From: Phycisphaerae bacterium
GTDB taxonomy: Bacteria > Planctomycetota > Phycisphaerae > JAAYCJ01
Assembly (NCBI GenBank): GCA_012514125.1
Contig: JAAZAW010000381.1
Coordinates: 1 to 5,818 of the forward strand
Length of the DNA: 5,818 bases
Direction: 5' to 3'
In this document: piece after piece, positions 5,273 through 5,818 of the stretch
Numbering within the stretch: the stretch's first letter is position 1
How the letters are laid out: each line of letters begins with the position of its first letter
Translations under genes and position numbers: made by a program
Notes under the pieces: generated by a model
The model's input: the letters and a program-made list of their open reading frames with translations, nothing else
Told to the model about the DNA's origin: nothing
Database searches by the model: none

Positions 5273-5818
5273 TCAATTACCTACTTTTGTTCTTCCCCCG
5301 TTATTTCTCGATTTTCTTTTTTGTTTTTTTTCGTGCTTGTTTTTCTCCCTTACTTCTCTTTCTCGCTCGTATTTCTCGTGTTTTGCTTGCCTTTTCTTTT
5401 GATCACTTAAGAAATCGATTTTCTTGTCGCAGTATTTCTCGATTCTATCCAGATAATAAATGCACCAGTTTTCGTTTTCAGTGTTAGAAATCGTCGGCCA
5501 ATCTTGGTAATAAGTATATCGAAATTGTTGTATAGCTTGTTTAAGGTCTTCGGCGAAATATGTTTGCAATTGTGGAGTGTCATCAAGTTTTTTTCTCATC
5601 GCGTTGGCTTGAGCTTTAATCTTACGCCAAGATGCAAGTCTTTTCGATATATCTTTGTCAGAATTATTATTCAATTTTTTGGATGATGATGTGATTGATT
5701 TTGCCAGATGTAAAACGCCGGATATCTTTGTTTGAATGGTCGAAGGCAGCAGAACCCTTATTTCCTGAGAAGATTTACCTTCGGAAACCTTTTCTAATAC
5801 ATCAAGCACTGTTTTGCA
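5273..5818 (-). CDS. AT-rich gene of unknown function, 5' end cut by the window edge
   Basis: An open frame of 181 codons runs from the right edge to a TGA at 5275-5273. It has no stop up to the edge and no ribosome site before the only early start-like codon (a GTG at 5809), so the N-terminus is probably missing. I do not recognise the family. The visible part is mostly helical and polar. A central segment, about 80-130 residues after the GTG, is rich in aromatics (QQFRYTYYQDW, ENWCIYYLDRIEKYC). The last 44 or so residues are almost entirely K, R, E, N, Q and H, giving a long charged helix or disordered basic tail that could bind nucleic acid. Base composition differs from the neighbours: bases 5641-5700 contain 14 G or C in 60, against 32 in 60 for 4981-5040 in the preceding gene. 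That suggests acquisition from elsewhere. Being read towards a lipoprotein gene on the other strand, it is not part of any cluster seen here. Confidence 0.6.
   Translation of the reverse strand, partial: CKTVLDVLEKVSEGKSSQEIRVLLPSTIQTKISGVLHLAKSITSSSKKLNNNSDKDISKRLASWRKIKAQANAMRKKLDDTPQLQTYFAEDLKQAIQQFRYTYYQDWPTISNTENENWCIYYLDRIEKYCDKKIDFLSDQKKRQAKHEKYEREREVREKNKHEKKQKRKSRNNGGRTKVGN

Noticed and set aside
5801..5809. GTG at 5809 as the true start of the AT-rich gene
   Set aside because: The frame remains open to the window edge and no Shine-Dalgarno sequence is visible in the nine bases before it, so a truncated gene is more likely. The extended sequence would settle it.

Overview
The window looks like ordinary bacterial chromosome of about 50% GC with Shine-Dalgarno sites, lipobox lipoproteins and sigma70-like promoters. 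A planctomycete-type (Phycisphaerae-like) or related environmental bacterium is my best guess. It rests on the DUF1570/peptidase-MA-like lipoprotein and the type-2 LeuB with a GGSAPKY signature, and it is an inference, not a firm assignment. No tRNA, rRNA, CRISPR array, transposase or recognisable phage gene is present.

Layout. Bases 1-133 are a leader that begins with nine G at the very edge. Bases 146-2080 hold a plus-strand pair: a nucleotide-sugar epimerase (GalE/WbpP-like) and, 24 bases later, a zinc-metallopeptidase-like lipoprotein (HExxH...E). This pair meets a minus-strand cluster tail to tail, and a strong hairpin terminator (2147-2181) separates them. The minus-strand cluster, read in transcription order, is a short coiled-coil lipoprotein (4289-3813), a 3-isopropylmalate-dehydrogenase-family enzyme (3772-2690) and a tandem ACT-domain protein (2663-2211). 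Gaps of 40 and 26 bases and a well-formed promoter upstream of the first gene suggest one transcript ending at the terminator.

Bases 4290-4495 form a divergent control region with a good promoter on each strand. The plus-strand promoter drives a DUF4410-like lipoprotein (4496-5107) with a very acidic tail. Bases 5108-5272 have no gene but contain a 15-bp imperfect inverted repeat resembling a dispersed intergenic repeat. From 5273 to the right edge lies the 3' part of a minus-strand gene of unknown function. It is much more AT-rich than the rest and ends in a long lysine/arginine/glutamate-rich tail, and may be recently acquired.

How the genes relate. The dehydrogenase and ACT protein make sense as a metabolic enzyme with an amino-acid-sensing partner, although no leuA/leuC/leuD is visible. 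The epimerase could supply nucleotide sugars for envelope glycans, and three of the neighbouring genes encode predicted lipoproteins, so the region mixes envelope and amino-acid functions. I did not find a clear novel defence or mobile system. The points most worth a second look are the NADP-type Lys-Tyr pair in the LeuB-like enzyme and the AT-rich, edge-truncated gene beside the inverted repeat.
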